Assembly: GCA_001799635.1 (NCBI GenBank)
Contig: MGTV01000026.1
Location: 1-51,872, forward strand
Direction of reading: 5' to 3'
DNA from: Elusimicrobia bacterium GWA2_62_23
Lineage (GTDB): Bacteria > Elusimicrobiota > Elusimicrobia > Elusimicrobiales > UBA9959
Length of the DNA: 51,872 bases
Part shown: piece after piece, positions 1 through 10,717 of the stretch
Numbering within the stretch: position 1 is the first letter of the stretch
Layout: the number at the start of each line of letters is the position of its first letter
Position numbers and translations under genes: made by a program
The notes under the pieces: generated by a model
What the model saw: the letters and a program-made list of their open reading frames with translations, nothing else
Told to the model about the DNA's origin: nothing
Databases searched by the model: none

Positions 1-2
1 CC

Positions 3-605
3 CCGGCGCGAAACTGGGGCCAATGGCTGGGCGGGAGTGGCTATGATACCGTCCAGGCCTTGGCTGTGAACGGCGACGAGATCTATGTGGGAGGATATAC
101 CTGGAGTCCGACCTCCTGGGAGACCGTAACCTGGCAGGGGGTGAACGGCTCCGGTTCGGATGGTTTTGTAATAGAGATCCAGGACGGCGCCGCGCCTACG
201 CTGAACTGGGGCCAATGGCTGGGTGGGGACGGCGGTGCGCAAGTCACTGCCCTGGCTGTGAACGGGGACGAGATCTATGTGGGAGGGCAGTCTGATAGTG
301 CGACCTCCTGGGAGACGGTAACCTGGCAGGGCGCGCACAGCGGCGGGCAAGAAGGTTTCGTTATAGAGCTCCAGGACGGCGCCGCGCCGGCCCTTAATTG
401 GGCCCAATGGCTTGGGGGTGGCGGCCATGACTTTGTGAAGGCGCTGGGGGTAAACGGCGATAAAATATACGCCGCTGGGGAGTCCCCAAGTTTAACAGGC
501 TGGGAAACGCTGCCGTGGTCCGGCGTGGCCAGTGATGGGGCGGAGGTGATGGTAGTGAAAATATTGCCGCCCTGCGAAGCCCGCTATTTCTCTCCGGTCT
601 GGTAG
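3..605 (+). CDS. SBBP-like beta-propeller repeat protein, C-terminal part
   Basis: The frame is open from the window edge, so the N-terminus is missing. What remains is three near-identical units of about 63-64 residues, each opening with NW(G/A)QWLGG and followed by the motif AVNGDEIYVGG and SWETVTWQG. The units start near 15, 204 and 396. The periodic Gly-Gly, Asn-Gly-Asp and Ile-Tyr pattern resembles the SBBP/seven-bladed-propeller repeats of secreted proteins, which I infer rather than prove. The protein ends shortly after the last unit (ILPPCEARYFSPVW) with no sorting domain. The high DNA identity between units suggests recent duplication or gene conversion. Confidence 0.7.
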   Translation, partial: PARNWGQWLGGSGYDTVQALAVNGDEIYVGGYTWSPTSWETVTWQGVNGSGSDGFVIEIQDGAAPTLNWGQWLGGDGGAQVTALAVNGDEIYVGGQSDSATSWETVTWQGAHSGGQEGFVIELQDGAAPALNWAQWLGGGGHDFVKALGVNGDKIYAAGESPSLTGWETLPWSGVASDGAEVMVVKILPPCEARYFSPVW

Positions 606-637
606 GCGGCCCGGTTGCGGGAGGCGGGAATTTATCT

Positions 638-1027
638 ATGGATGCTAAATCTAAAACAGTGCTTATAGTGGACGACGACCGGTGTTTCCGGGAATTGCTC
701 GCAGCCGCAATGTGCGAAACGTTCAATATCATTGCCGCGGAAGACGGAGAGGCGGGCGTTGAGCTGGCGAAGACCGCGCTTCCCGACCTGATAATAATGG
801 ATGTTATGATGCCCAGAATGTCAGGGCTGGAAACGCTGCGGGCCCTTTTACAGGAGGAGGAAACCGCGCGCATCCCCGTACTTGTCTGTACGGGAAGCGA
901 TTTTGACCCGGGGATGCGCAATGTTTTCCGTATAGAACGCAATTGCGTCGGGTTCTTTTCCAAAACCGCGCCTCTTGATTTTATCTGCGGGACAGTGGAA
1001 AGGACTCTTGGAATGCCCGGCGGCTGA
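638..1027 (+). CDS. Stand-alone response-regulator receiver domain (CheY-like)
   Basis: 129 residues that form one receiver domain and nothing else. The acidic cluster DDD is at residues 12-14, the phospho-acceptor Asp is at about 55 (LIIMDVMMPRMSG), a Thr sits at about 85 (VCTGSD) and the conserved Lys at about 110 (FFSKTAP). There is no output domain, so it would act by protein-protein contact, as CheY or Spo0F do. A purine-rich GGGAGGCGGG lies upstream of the ATG. No histidine kinase is in the window, so the partner is unknown. It sits in the accessory segment 32 bp after the repeat protein and may be co-transcribed with it. Confidence 0.85.
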   Translation: MDAKSKTVLIVDDDRCFRELLAAAMCETFNIIAAEDGEAGVELAKTALPDLIIMDVMMPRMSGLETLRALLQEEETARIPVLVCTGSDFDPGMRNVFRIERNCVGFFSKTAPLDFICGTVERTLGMPGG

Positions 1028-1088
1028 TCCGGAAGGGCCCCGGACGTTCTCTTTTTGTGGGCCGCCGTCCCAGCGGGGCCGCGGCCCG

Positions 1089-1934
1089 CTAAAAATCCCG
1101 TATCTTGACTATCCTTCCCTCTACTGAGAAGAGCGCCGTTCCTTTCGCTTTTTCTGTGACGGCGTAAGCCTCCGCCGAGGAGAGGTTAAGCGAGAACAGT
1201 GGAAAGAAGTTGGCTAAATCCTTCTGGTTCGCGCGTAAAATTCCGCTGCGTGAATATAGCACATCTCCCTGGGCCACTAAAGCTGTACGCAAGGCCATAA
1301 GTTTCTTCAAGGCCGGAACGGAGGTCCGTGTGCGCGGGAATTCCCGCATTGCGTCGGGCATGGGACATTTATATAGTCCCTTGGCCGGTTCTTTTAAAAG
1401 ACCGGCCGCCTTGAGGTCTTTGGTCGCTTTTTCGGCGGCGGAAACAGGCAGGCCAAGTTGCGAGGCTAAGGCCTTTGCGTCCCATTTTCCGGTATCATTC
1501 GACATCGCCACCCAGCAAAGATAGTTTGCCGTGCTTTTTGCGATGGTCTCCACCTGCAGCGGAGTGATGTGCACTTTGCGGTTGGATAAGGACCGGTGTA
1601 TCACTTTATGGAGAGGGGAAGCGATGGAATTCCGGGGGAACTTGAACAGAGGCTCCAGGAATTGCCTAAAATCTTCCTCGCCATGCGCCGTTCTGAGCCA
1701 GGAGAGTATTAAGCGCGTTCCGTTTTCGCTGCACGGGATGCAGCGTAGCGTGTACATCAGGGTCCCCAGGATCTTGAATGGGGGGAGGGTTTTTCCTTCT
1801 TCCGTAAGAAGCCAGCCGCGGTAGCTGACTTTAAGGATATTTTTGCCTCCGTTGCTATGATAGAACTGGTACGCGGTGCGGAACCCCGCCTCCTTGCGGA
1901 GTTCTTTTATGGTTTCTGAAAATATCGTAGGCAT
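1089..1934 (-). CDS. TIGR02147/DUF4423-like transcriptional regulator
   Basis: 281 residues. The N-terminal quarter (FSETIKELRKEAGFRTAYQF) looks like a helix-turn-helix region. The middle contains a winged-helix-like stretch (WDAKALASQLGLPVSAAEK then LKAAGLLKEPAKGLYK). The C-terminus has the family-style ending FSVEGRIVKIRDF. This arrangement matches the TIGR02147/DUF4423 group of Fibrobacter and Elusimicrobia-type genomes, from memory. It is transcribed divergently from the SUMF1-like gene across a 213-bp gap, so that gene is the obvious candidate target. The effector is unknown. Confidence 0.6.
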   Translation of the reverse strand: MPTIFSETIKELRKEAGFRTAYQFYHSNGGKNILKVSYRGWLLTEEGKTLPPFKILGTLMYTLRCIPCSENGTRLILSWLRTAHGEEDFRQFLEPLFKFPRNSIASPLHKVIHRSLSNRKVHITPLQVETIAKSTANYLCWVAMSNDTGKWDAKALASQLGLPVSAAEKATKDLKAAGLLKEPAKGLYKCPMPDAMREFPRTRTSVPALKKLMALRTALVAQGDVLYSRSGILRANQKDLANFFPLFSLNLSSAEAYAVTEKAKGTALFSVEGRIVKIRDF

Positions 1935-2147
1935 AATTCACCCTCTTGCTGTATCTGACTATAGCAGAAATGGGCCTCAGGCAGGAATACCGAGAGCGCA
2001 ATTCTTGCAAACATCTATTTTAAAGAATTGCCGCCTCCTGGGTAAACCGGCCGAATTGCCGGGTCTTATGCCTCATGCAATTACTCGCAGAACCGGGGTA
2101 TACTCCTATTGGGATTGTGGTGACAAGGAATATGTTAAGGAGGACTT
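1935..2147. promoter_or_regulatory. Divergent intergenic region with candidate promoters
   Basis: This 213-bp gap separates the regulator (minus) from the SUMF1-like gene (plus). On the plus strand a TATACT hexamer lies at 2099-2104 and a strong ribosome binding site (AAGGAGG) sits about 6 nt before the ATG at 2148. The -35 is weak. On the minus strand a TATAGT hexamer lies near 1960 and GAGGGTG precedes the start at 1934. No clear operator palindrome was found. Confidence 0.4.
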
Positions 2148-3110
2148 ATGACTAACTGGAAGAAATATATCCTCGCTGCCGTAATTGTGACGGCGGCGGG
2201 GGTTAGCTATATTAAAAGCTCGCATAGGAATATTCCGGCGGACCTCAGGGATGCTGTGGCCGACAACGGGAAGTTCGATACCAGTATCCCCGTTTTTGAT
2301 AAAAATAGCGGCAATATCCCGGAGCCGAAAGCTGTGGCGGTTAAAGGTATCAACAAAGGCTATGTCGCCGGGAACGATCCGTCCGCCGGAGCGCCTTCCA
2401 AACCGATAGAGTGGGTTGCCATCAATGGCGGGAAGTTCACGATGGGGACCGACAGCGGCGAGAAAGGTTTTGAAGACGCTAAGCCGATCCATGAGGTGGC
2501 CATTAAAACCTTTGAGATGTCCAAGACAGCTGTGACCGTGGAACAATACGCTGAGTGCGTGATCAAAGGCGAGTGTACGGAACCGGGCACCGGCGAGTAT
2601 TGCAACTGGGGTGTGGCTGGCCGCCACCTTCACCCGATCAACTGCGTGGGTTGGGACCAGGCGAGCAAGTACGCCAAATTCAAAGGCGGAAGACTGCCCA
2701 GCGAGGCCGAGTTTGAATATGCGGCTACGAGCGGCGGCAAGAATCAGAAATATCCCTGGGGTAATGATGAGCCGACCTGCGACAAGGCCGTGATGTATGG
2801 AAACGGCGGTTATGGTTGCGGCAAAAACAGCACGATGCCGGTGTGCTCAAAAACTGCCGGAAACACCGCGCAGGGTTTGTGTGATATGGCGGGAAATGTC
2901 TGGCAATGGGTGCAGGATAAGTATCAGGATTCGTATAAAGGCGCGCCTGTTGACGGCAGTGCGTTTGAAGCTGCGGGCTCCCGCCGGGTGCTGCGTGGCG
3001 GTTCCTTCGCCCACCTTGACGCCAGGAGCCTGCGGGCCGATTACCGCATCGGCGACGACCCCGACCTCCGCCGCGGCAACATCGGGTTCCGCCTAGTGAG
3101 GTCTCGGTAA
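2148..3110 (+). CDS. SUMF1/FGE-sulfatase-family protein, membrane-anchored
   Basis: 320 residues. An N-terminal hydrophobic segment (KYILAAVIVTAAGVSY) suggests a membrane anchor or uncleaved signal. A variable linker follows to about residue 85. The rest is a SUMF1-type domain with FTMGT, LPSEAEFEYAA, CDMAGNVWQWVQD, RVLRGGSF and the terminal IGFRLVRSR. The catalytic cysteines of true formylglycine-generating enzymes, near GGS and in GFRC, are absent (RGGSFAHLD, GFRLV). A formylglycine-generating role is therefore unlikely, and a binding or structural role is more plausible. A near-consensus SD decides the start. It is followed by a terminator. Confidence 0.8.
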   Translation: MTNWKKYILAAVIVTAAGVSYIKSSHRNIPADLRDAVADNGKFDTSIPVFDKNSGNIPEPKAVAVKGINKGYVAGNDPSAGAPSKPIEWVAINGGKFTMGTDSGEKGFEDAKPIHEVAIKTFEMSKTAVTVEQYAECVIKGECTEPGTGEYCNWGVAGRHLHPINCVGWDQASKYAKFKGGRLPSEAEFEYAATSGGKNQKYPWGNDEPTCDKAVMYGNGGYGCGKNSTMPVCSKTAGNTAQGLCDMAGNVWQWVQDKYQDSYKGAPVDGSAFEAAGSRRVLRGGSFAHLDARSLRADYRIGDDPDLRRGNIGFRLVRSR

Positions 3111-3175
3111 CCCTTGGACAGAACACTTGGCCCTTGGTATGAATCTGTTGCAGGTCAACTTGCGGAGGTAGTGAG

Positions 3176-3210
3176 CCGGGCGCGTGCGTAAACCGCGCCC
3201 GGTTTCTCTT
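3176..3210 (+). terminator. Rho-independent terminator after the SUMF1-like gene
   Basis: A perfect 9-bp GC stem (CCGGGCGCG at 3176-3184 with CGCGCCCGG at 3194-3202) has a 9-nt loop and is followed by TTTCTCTT. It lies 66 nt after the SUMF1-like stop. It sits exactly where homology of the neighbouring MGMT fragment ends. Confidence 0.7.
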
Positions 3211-3333
3211 CTGTTCCGCTATCCATTTATAGCTGCGCGTCTCGCCTTTCGGGATGCGCAGGCAGGCTTTCCACACCGCCTGCTGGAAAGGCGTGTATTT
3301 CTTCATCTCGGACAGGACTTGCTCTTTGGTCAT
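3207..3333 (-). pseudogene. Truncated MGMT/ATL (alkyltransferase-like) fragment
   Basis: From the ATG at 3333 the frame reads YTPFQQAVWKACLRIPKG and then ETRSYKWIAEQ. This is the start of the DNA-binding domain of O6-alkylguanine transferases and ATL proteins. After about 40 residues the sequence turns into the reverse complement of the terminator and 3' region of the SUMF1-like gene. The PCHR(V/I) active-site region never appears in this or another frame nearby. The start lies 1 nt past the uvrC stop, so it was once the third gene of the murJ-uvrC operon. I read it as a gene decapitated at its 3' end by the accessory insertion. Confidence 0.75.
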
Positions 3334-3334
3334 C

Positions 3335-4639
3335 TCAGCCCTCTAATTCGGACTTGCCGCGCAGTTTGCGGTGGTAGGTGATGCCGAAGCGGTGGGCTTC
3401 GTCGCGCAGCGCCTGCAGCAGGCGCAGGCCCGGGTGGGCGCGGTCCAGCAGCAGCGGTTTCGCGAAGCGGGGGGAGTAGATCTCCTCCAGGCGCTTGGCC
3501 AGGCTGATGACCGGCAGTTTCACTTTGGCCGCCGCCATGGCTTTCATGGCGGCCGCGAGCTGGCCGGGCCCGCCGTCTATCAGGAGCAGGTCCGGCAGCG
3601 GCTCGCCCCTGCGCGCTATCTGCGCGAGGCGCCGGCCCACTATCTCCTCCATCATGGCGAAATCATCCGAGCCCGAAGGCAGGTTCTTGAAATTTATTTT
3701 GTAGTGCCGGTAATGCCCGGGGTGGCGCTCGGCGTTGACGAAGCAGACGGACGAACCCACTGCCTGCCGGCCGAACAGGCTGGAGGTGTCGAAGGCTTCT
3801 ATGTGCGCCGGCGGCTTGGCCAGGCCCAGGGCGGTTTTGAGGGCCGTAACCGCGCCGGTGCGGGTCACCGCGTTCTCCAGGAAATCCGGTTCCAGCTTGC
3901 CTACCAGCACCCTTTCTTCCATGTGGTCGAAGGCGCCGAGGAAATCACGGTAGAGGGCGGCCTCTTCGTAAGCCAGCCGCGCCGAGGCTTTTTCCATCTT
4001 CGCCCTGAAACCGGCGCGGAGCTTGGCGAAATCTCCCCTGAGGAAATCCGCCACCCGCGCGGCCAGGGCGGCGTAGGCGCTGCGCGAGATCCGCCCGGCG
4101 CAGGGGGCGGTGCATTGGCCGGTGTGGAAATACAGGCAGGCCTTTATCTTCTTATCCTCCAGCGGCTTTTCCAGAGAAAAATCCCAGCGGCAGCGGCGCA
4201 GGTTTATGAACTTTATCCGCCACAGGTGCGCCATGAGCTTCTTGAGCGGCTCCACCTTGGGGTAGGGGCCGAAATACAGGCCGTCGTCGCGTAGTTTACG
4301 GCGGGTGAACAGCACCCGGGGAAAATCCTCCCTGGTCACCTCTATGTAGGGATAGGACTTGGAGTCCTTCCACATGGCGTTGAAGAAAGGCTGCAGGCGC
4401 TGTATCAGCTGGCGTTCGGTGAGCAGGGCTTCGCGCTCGCTGGCGCTGGCCACGTAGTCTATGCGGCGTATCAGCGCCACCAGGTTGGGGATCTTGCGGC
4501 GCAGGTCGGAAGGGGTCTTATGGAAATACTGCGAGACCCGCGCGCGCAGGTTCTTAGCCTTGCCCACGTAGAGCACCGTGCCGGCGGCGTCGCGCATCAG
4601 ATAGACGCCCGGTTTGTCCGGGAGGTGGGAGAGGTCCAT
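3335..4639 (-). CDS. uvrC: Excinuclease ABC subunit C, short form lacking C-terminal HhH
   Basis: 434 residues. The GIY-YIG nuclease is at the N-terminus (KPGVYLMRDAAGTVLYVGKA). A central Cys-containing region follows (ACLYFHTGQCTAPCAG), then a UVR-type helical region, then the RNase H-like nuclease domain with PDLLLIDGGPGQL and LRDEAHRFGITYHR. It stops directly after that motif. Typical UvrC runs to about 600 residues with a tandem helix-hairpin-helix DNA-binding domain, which is missing here. The start overlaps the murJ stop as TGATG, which decides it. The frame is open further upstream only because of murJ antisense composition. It makes the dual incision in nucleotide excision repair with UvrAB, which are not in the window. 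Confidence 0.93.
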   Translation of the reverse strand: MDLSHLPDKPGVYLMRDAAGTVLYVGKAKNLRARVSQYFHKTPSDLRRKIPNLVALIRRIDYVASASEREALLTERQLIQRLQPFFNAMWKDSKSYPYIEVTREDFPRVLFTRRKLRDDGLYFGPYPKVEPLKKLMAHLWRIKFINLRRCRWDFSLEKPLEDKKIKACLYFHTGQCTAPCAGRISRSAYAALAARVADFLRGDFAKLRAGFRAKMEKASARLAYEEAALYRDFLGAFDHMEERVLVGKLEPDFLENAVTRTGAVTALKTALGLAKPPAHIEAFDTSSLFGRQAVGSSVCFVNAERHPGHYRHYKINFKNLPSGSDDFAMMEEIVGRRLAQIARRGEPLPDLLLIDGGPGQLAAAMKAMAAAKVKLPVISLAKRLEEIYSPRFAKPLLLDRAHPGLRLLQALRDEAHRFGITYHRKLRGKSELEG

Positions 4640-6219
4640 CAGAACCTGCCGCCCGTGATCAGTTTGCGCTCCTCCACCCGGAGCAGCCTGAGGCCCGAGA
4701 AATAAACCAGCACCGCGCCGGGGACCGCCGCGGCCGTGACGAGCAGCGGGCCGGCGCCGGCGAGGAGCAGGCGCAGGCCCAGGGCCGTGCCGCCGGCGGC
4801 CAGGGCGGCCAACAGCGGGCGCATGAGCGGCAGGCTGGAGAATGGGGTGAAGCCGCAGCGGCGCCGTATCACCACCAGGAAGGCGATGGCTGCCGCCCAG
4901 GAACTGAACGAGGTGGCCAGCATCAGGCCGCCGGCGCCCAGCTGGCGGCCCAGCGGCAGGCAGAGGGCGGCGTTGAGGGCCAGCTGGCAGGAAATAATTA
5001 CCATCGGTTCCTTCTGCCGGCCCAGCGCGTAGAGGGCGGAAGCTGAAACCTTGTTGAACCCGTAGGCGGGCAGGCCCAGGGCCAGGCAGGTGAGCGTCCA
5101 GGCCGTCAGCCGGCTGTGCTCCGGCAGGAAGCGGCCGTGCTCGAACAGCGCCTGGCAGACCGGCAGGGCGGTTGCGGCTATGCCGAGCGCGGCCGGCAGC
5201 AGGATAAGCCAGGAGGAGGAGAAGGCCAGCTTCAGCTGGTGGCGGAAGCCTTCGGAGTCGCCGGCGGCGGTGCGGGCGGCCAGCTCCGGCAGCGAGACGG
5301 CGGCGGCCGCCGCGGCGAAGAGCGAGACCGGGAACTGCACCAGGCGCGCCGCGTTGTAGATGGCGGTTATGGCGCCGGCAGGCAGGAAGCTGGCGTAGGC
5401 GGTGCTGATGAGCATGGAGAGCTGGTCCTGCGCCAGGGTGAAGGCCGCGGGCGCCGCGGCCAGCAGGGCAGGGGCCGCCGAGAAGTTCCGCAACGGATTT
5501 GAGAAAGAAAGCCCGTAGCCCTCGCGCCGCAGCGCCGGGAGCAGGGCCGCGGCCTGCAGCAGGCCCGACGCGGAGGCGGCCACGGCCAGCGCTATGATCT
5601 TGCTCCTCTCGTCCAGGCCGGCGAAAAGGCCGAAATGGTAGGCCAGCAGCAGGGCTATGACGGTGACGGAAAAGGCCGCGGGGGCCAGGGCCGGCAGGAA
5701 GAACCTGCGGGCGGAATTGAGGGCCGCGGTGAACAGGGCGGAAACGTTCACGAACAGCAGGTGGGGCATCAGGGCCGCCATCAGCAGGGCGGTCAGCTCC
5801 AGCTGGCCGGGCGTGCCTTTGAAGCCCCAGGCCGCGAGCGTCACCAGCTCCCTCCTGAAGACCAGCCCGGCGACCCCTATCAGGGCCGAAAGCCAGAAGA
5901 TCACCGTCCAGGCCGAAGCGAAGAACCCGGCCGCGTGTCCGCCGTTGCGGGCCTTTTCCTTCTCCAACAGGGGGATAAAGACCGCGTTCAGGGCGCCTTC
6001 GCCCACCGTGCGCCTGAAGATATTGACTATCCGGAAAGCGGCGTAATAGGCGTCGGCCAGGGCCCCGCCTCCGAAAAAGGCCACCAGGAGTGCGTCCCGG
6101 GCATAGCCCAGGGCCTTGGTTATAAGGCCCGCCCCGGCCATGCCGGTCATGCCCCGGGTAAAGGCGGCTCCTGCGGCGTCGCGGCCGCTGGCGGGGGCAA
6201 AATTTGCTTTTTCTCCCAT
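4639..6219 (-). CDS. murJ: Lipid II flippase MurJ (MviN)
   Basis: 526 residues, the usual size. The protein is hydrophobic throughout, consistent with about 14 membrane helices, and has the MviN-type N-terminus (GMAGAGLITKALGYARDALL, followed by FFGGGALADAYYAAFRI). It flips lipid II across the inner membrane for peptidoglycan synthesis. I start it at 6219 (MGEKANF) because the longer open frame would run antisense through rpsT and adds no family sequence. It overlaps uvrC by one nucleotide pair (TGATG). Its promoter must lie inside or at the 5' end of the divergent rpsT gene, only about 20 bp away. Confidence 0.93.
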   Translation of the reverse strand: MGEKANFAPASGRDAAGAAFTRGMTGMAGAGLITKALGYARDALLVAFFGGGALADAYYAAFRIVNIFRRTVGEGALNAVFIPLLEKEKARNGGHAAGFFASAWTVIFWLSALIGVAGLVFRRELVTLAAWGFKGTPGQLELTALLMAALMPHLLFVNVSALFTAALNSARRFFLPALAPAAFSVTVIALLLAYHFGLFAGLDERSKIIALAVAASASGLLQAAALLPALRREGYGLSFSNPLRNFSAAPALLAAAPAAFTLAQDQLSMLISTAYASFLPAGAITAIYNAARLVQFPVSLFAAAAAAVSLPELAARTAAGDSEGFRHQLKLAFSSSWLILLPAALGIAATALPVCQALFEHGRFLPEHSRLTAWTLTCLALGLPAYGFNKVSASALYALGRQKEPMVIISCQLALNAALCLPLGRQLGAGGLMLATSFSSWAAAIAFLVVIRRRCGFTPFSSLPLMRPLLAALAAGGTALGLRLLLAGAGPLLVTAAAVPGAVLVYFSGLRLLRVEERKLITGGRF

Positions 6220-6241
6220 AGAATGATAAACTATGTTCACT

Positions 6242-6538
6242 ATGGCAAAACTCAAGACCGGACGGCACACCAGCGCCATTAAAGCCTGGCGCAAATCAGA
6301 AAAACTCGCTTCCAAGAACCGGGGCGTAAAGACCCGCATTCACGACGCTTCCAAGGAATTCGGCGCGCTCGTCGCGAAGAAGGACATGGACAACGCGCAG
6401 AAGATGCTGCCCAAGACCTACTCTCTGCTGGACAAGGCCGCCAAGAGCGGTACCATCCACTGGAAAGCGGCCGCCCGCAAGAAGTCCCGCCTCGCGGCCC
6501 GCGTAAAGTCGATAGCGCAGAACCCGTCCGTAAAGTAA
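6242..6538 (+). CDS. rpsT: 30S ribosomal protein S20
   Basis: 98 residues from the ATG at 6242 (MAKLKTGRHTSAIKAWRKSE). The protein is Lys/Arg/Ala-rich and helical, with the family ending AARKKSRLAARVKSIAQ. It binds 16S rRNA early in 30S assembly. An alternative ATG at 6233 adds MFT. No Shine-Dalgarno is seen before either start. A TAGAAT hexamer at 6219-6224 lies 8 nt before 6233, so a leaderless or near-leaderless mRNA is possible. The gene is divergent from murJ and convergent with holA. Confidence 0.93.
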   Translation: MAKLKTGRHTSAIKAWRKSEKLASKNRGVKTRIHDASKEFGALVAKKDMDNAQKMLPKTYSLLDKAAKSGTIHWKAAARKKSRLAARVKSIAQNPSVK

Positions 6539-6561
6539 CTTTCCTCTTCTGTGAAAGAGCA

Positions 6562-6586
6562 AACCCCGGCGCAGTCAGCCGGGGTT
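6562..6586. terminator. Shared hairpin terminator between rpsT and holA
   Basis: A perfect 9-bp stem (AACCCCGGC at 6562-6570, GCCGGGGTT at 6578-6586) with a 7-nt loop lies between the two convergent stop codons. The flanks TCTGCTATTTT (plus) and TGCTCTTTCAC (minus) are modestly T-rich. It probably serves both strands. Confidence 0.65.
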
Positions 6587-6589
6587 CTG

Positions 6590-7591
6590 CTATTTTGTCC
6601 CGGTGATCTCGTAGACCAGCTGGCGTATCACCAGCTCCGGGTCGCGGCCTGAGGAGGACTTGAGCAGCTCCTCCGCTTCCAGGCAGCGGCGCAGCGAGCG
6701 CAGCAGCTTGTCTTCGGAATAGGCGCCTGCGTCGCGCAGGGCGGCGTGGTACTGGCCCGGGGACATGCCGGCCTGGTAAGCGGCCGCGGGCCCGTCGCCC
6801 GCGGCGGCAAGGCGCTTCACCTTCAGCATGCGTTCCACGGCCCTGGAGACCTGTGACAGCAGGCCCAGCGGTTCGGCCCCGCCCTCCAGCATCTTGGCGG
6901 CCGCCTCGGCGGCGCGGGCTGGCTGCCTGGCGCAGACGGCGTTGGAAAGTTCGAAGGGATGCTGGGCCCTGGCGAAACCGGCGAGGGCCACGGCGTCCTC
7001 GGCGGTGAAGACGCGGTTCTGGCCGTGCATGAAGAGGATGATCTTTTCCGCCTCGCCGTCCAGGGTCAGCGAATCGCAGCCGAGCAGCTCCACCATCAGG
7101 TCCAGCGCGGCCCCGTCGCTCTTCACGCCCTTGGCGAGCAGCACGGCGTTGAGGTGGTCGGCCGCCTGTTCCGGGGACATGGCGGCAAAATTCACCAGCG
7201 CGCAGTCGCCCGTCAGGGCGGCGGGGATGGGGTCGGCCTTTTCCCTGGGCCAGTCGGCGAGGATGAGCAGGCAGGCGCTGGGGCAGGGATCTTCCAGGTA
7301 AGCGAGCAGCGCCTTCATGGGGTCTTTCTTGAGCTTTTCGGCGTGCTTGACGGCCACGAAACGCACGTCGGCCAGCATCGGGGCCGTCTGCGCTTCGTCC
7401 AGGACCTGGTGCATGTCGGAGGTTTCCGCGTCGCGCACCGAGAAGTTGAAAGACTCGGGCTTAAAGAGGGCCGCCAGCCGCTTCAGGGCGGCTTCTTTCA
7501 GGGCCGTTTCCTCGCCGCAGAGGTAATAGACGGGCCTGGTCTTTTTTTTAGCCCATTCGTCCGCGAGGGCTTTGGGCGACAGAGTCTGCAT
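6590..7591 (-). CDS. holA: DNA polymerase III subunit delta
   Basis: 333 residues with the HolA pattern: RPVYYLCGEETALKEAALKRL near the start, the middle stretch LLILADWPREKADPIP, LLGCDSLTLDGEAEKI, and the C-terminal collar region ending LVIRQLVYEITGTK. Delta opens the sliding clamp within the clamp-loader complex. It is the last gene of a minus-strand operon, 13 nt after the LptE-like gene. The family is divergent in sequence, but length, motifs and its position behind leuS and lptE match the conserved leuS-lptE-holA neighbourhood. Confidence 0.9.
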   Translation of the reverse strand: MQTLSPKALADEWAKKKTRPVYYLCGEETALKEAALKRLAALFKPESFNFSVRDAETSDMHQVLDEAQTAPMLADVRFVAVKHAEKLKKDPMKALLAYLEDPCPSACLLILADWPREKADPIPAALTGDCALVNFAAMSPEQAADHLNAVLLAKGVKSDGAALDLMVELLGCDSLTLDGEAEKIILFMHGQNRVFTAEDAVALAGFARAQHPFELSNAVCARQPARAAEAAAKMLEGGAEPLGLLSQVSRAVERMLKVKRLAAAGDGPAAAYQAGMSPGQYHAALRDAGAYSEDKLLRSLRRCLEAEELLKSSSGRDPELVIRQLVYEITGTK

Positions 7592-7604
7592 CGGCGTCCT
7601 TTTT

Positions 7605-8186
7605 TTACTGCGCGGTGCCCGTTGAGACCGGGACTTCCGACGGGACTTTTTTCTGGGAAGTGCTCGAGACCGAGCCGAAGCCCTGTACCGTGCGCATCAC
7701 TACGTCCTTGGCGAGGATCTCCCAGAGCGCTTCGCGCGCCTGCTCCTCGGTAAGGCCGCCGGGCAGGTTGGCGGCGGAGTACATCTTGGTCACCTGCAGG
7801 GCCGGCTCCTCCCAGAGGTAGCGGTTGTACTCCTTGTCCAGCAGGCGTACGCCCGCTATGACGTTGAGCTTGTAGACCGTGGGCACCAGGTTCACGTCGT
7901 ACTGGATAGGGGTGAGGATGTAGTGGCTGATCTCGCCCACTATCACGCCCTGCGCGGCGTTCTCGGGGGAAACGGTGTATTCGCCGTTCTTGAGGAATTC
8001 CTCTATGACCTTGAGGGTGATCTTCTCCTCCAGGCCGAACTGTTGGGTCTTGTTGGCGAAAGGCCGCACGGCTATGCGCTTGATGTGCTGCGGCAGCTTC
8101 TGCTCCGCAGGCTTGTAGATTATGTCCGACGACGCGCCGCAGCCGGCGAGCCCCAGTGCCGCCGCTACCAGTATCAATTTCTTCAT
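7605..8186 (-). CDS. lptE: LptE-like outer-membrane LPS-assembly lipoprotein
   Basis: 193 residues. The signal peptide ends in a lipobox (LAGC, Cys at 16). The rest resembles the LptE/RlpB fold: IKRIAVRPFANKTQQFGLEE, then a conserved-length beta-rich core, then QAREALWEILAKDVVMRTVQ. LptE plugs LptD to deliver lipopolysaccharide to the outer leaflet. A GGGGGAA ribosome binding site precedes the ATG at 8186. The leuS-lptE-holA order supports the call. Sequence identity in this family is low, so the function rests on architecture plus synteny. Confidence 0.75.
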   Translation of the reverse strand: MKKLILVAAALGLAGCGASSDIIYKPAEQKLPQHIKRIAVRPFANKTQQFGLEEKITLKVIEEFLKNGEYTVSPENAAQGVIVGEISHYILTPIQYDVNLVPTVYKLNVIAGVRLLDKEYNRYLWEEPALQVTKMYSAANLPGGLTEEQAREALWEILAKDVVMRTVQGFGSVSSTSQKKVPSEVPVSTGTAQ

Positions 8187-8200
8187 ATGAGTTCCCCCAG

Positions 8201-10713
<2,513 letters not shown>

Positions 10714-10717
<4 letters not shown>

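Noticed and set aside
2148..3110. True formylglycine-generating enzyme
   Set aside because: The catalytic Cys residues are absent (RGGSFAHLD, GFRLV), and no sulfatase gene is nearby.
4640..6268. Open frame extending uvrC upstream by more than 500 codons through murJ
   Set aside because: It is out of frame with murJ, is Arg/Gly/Pro-rich with no family sequence, and the GIY-YIG domain starts exactly at the TGATG junction at 4639.
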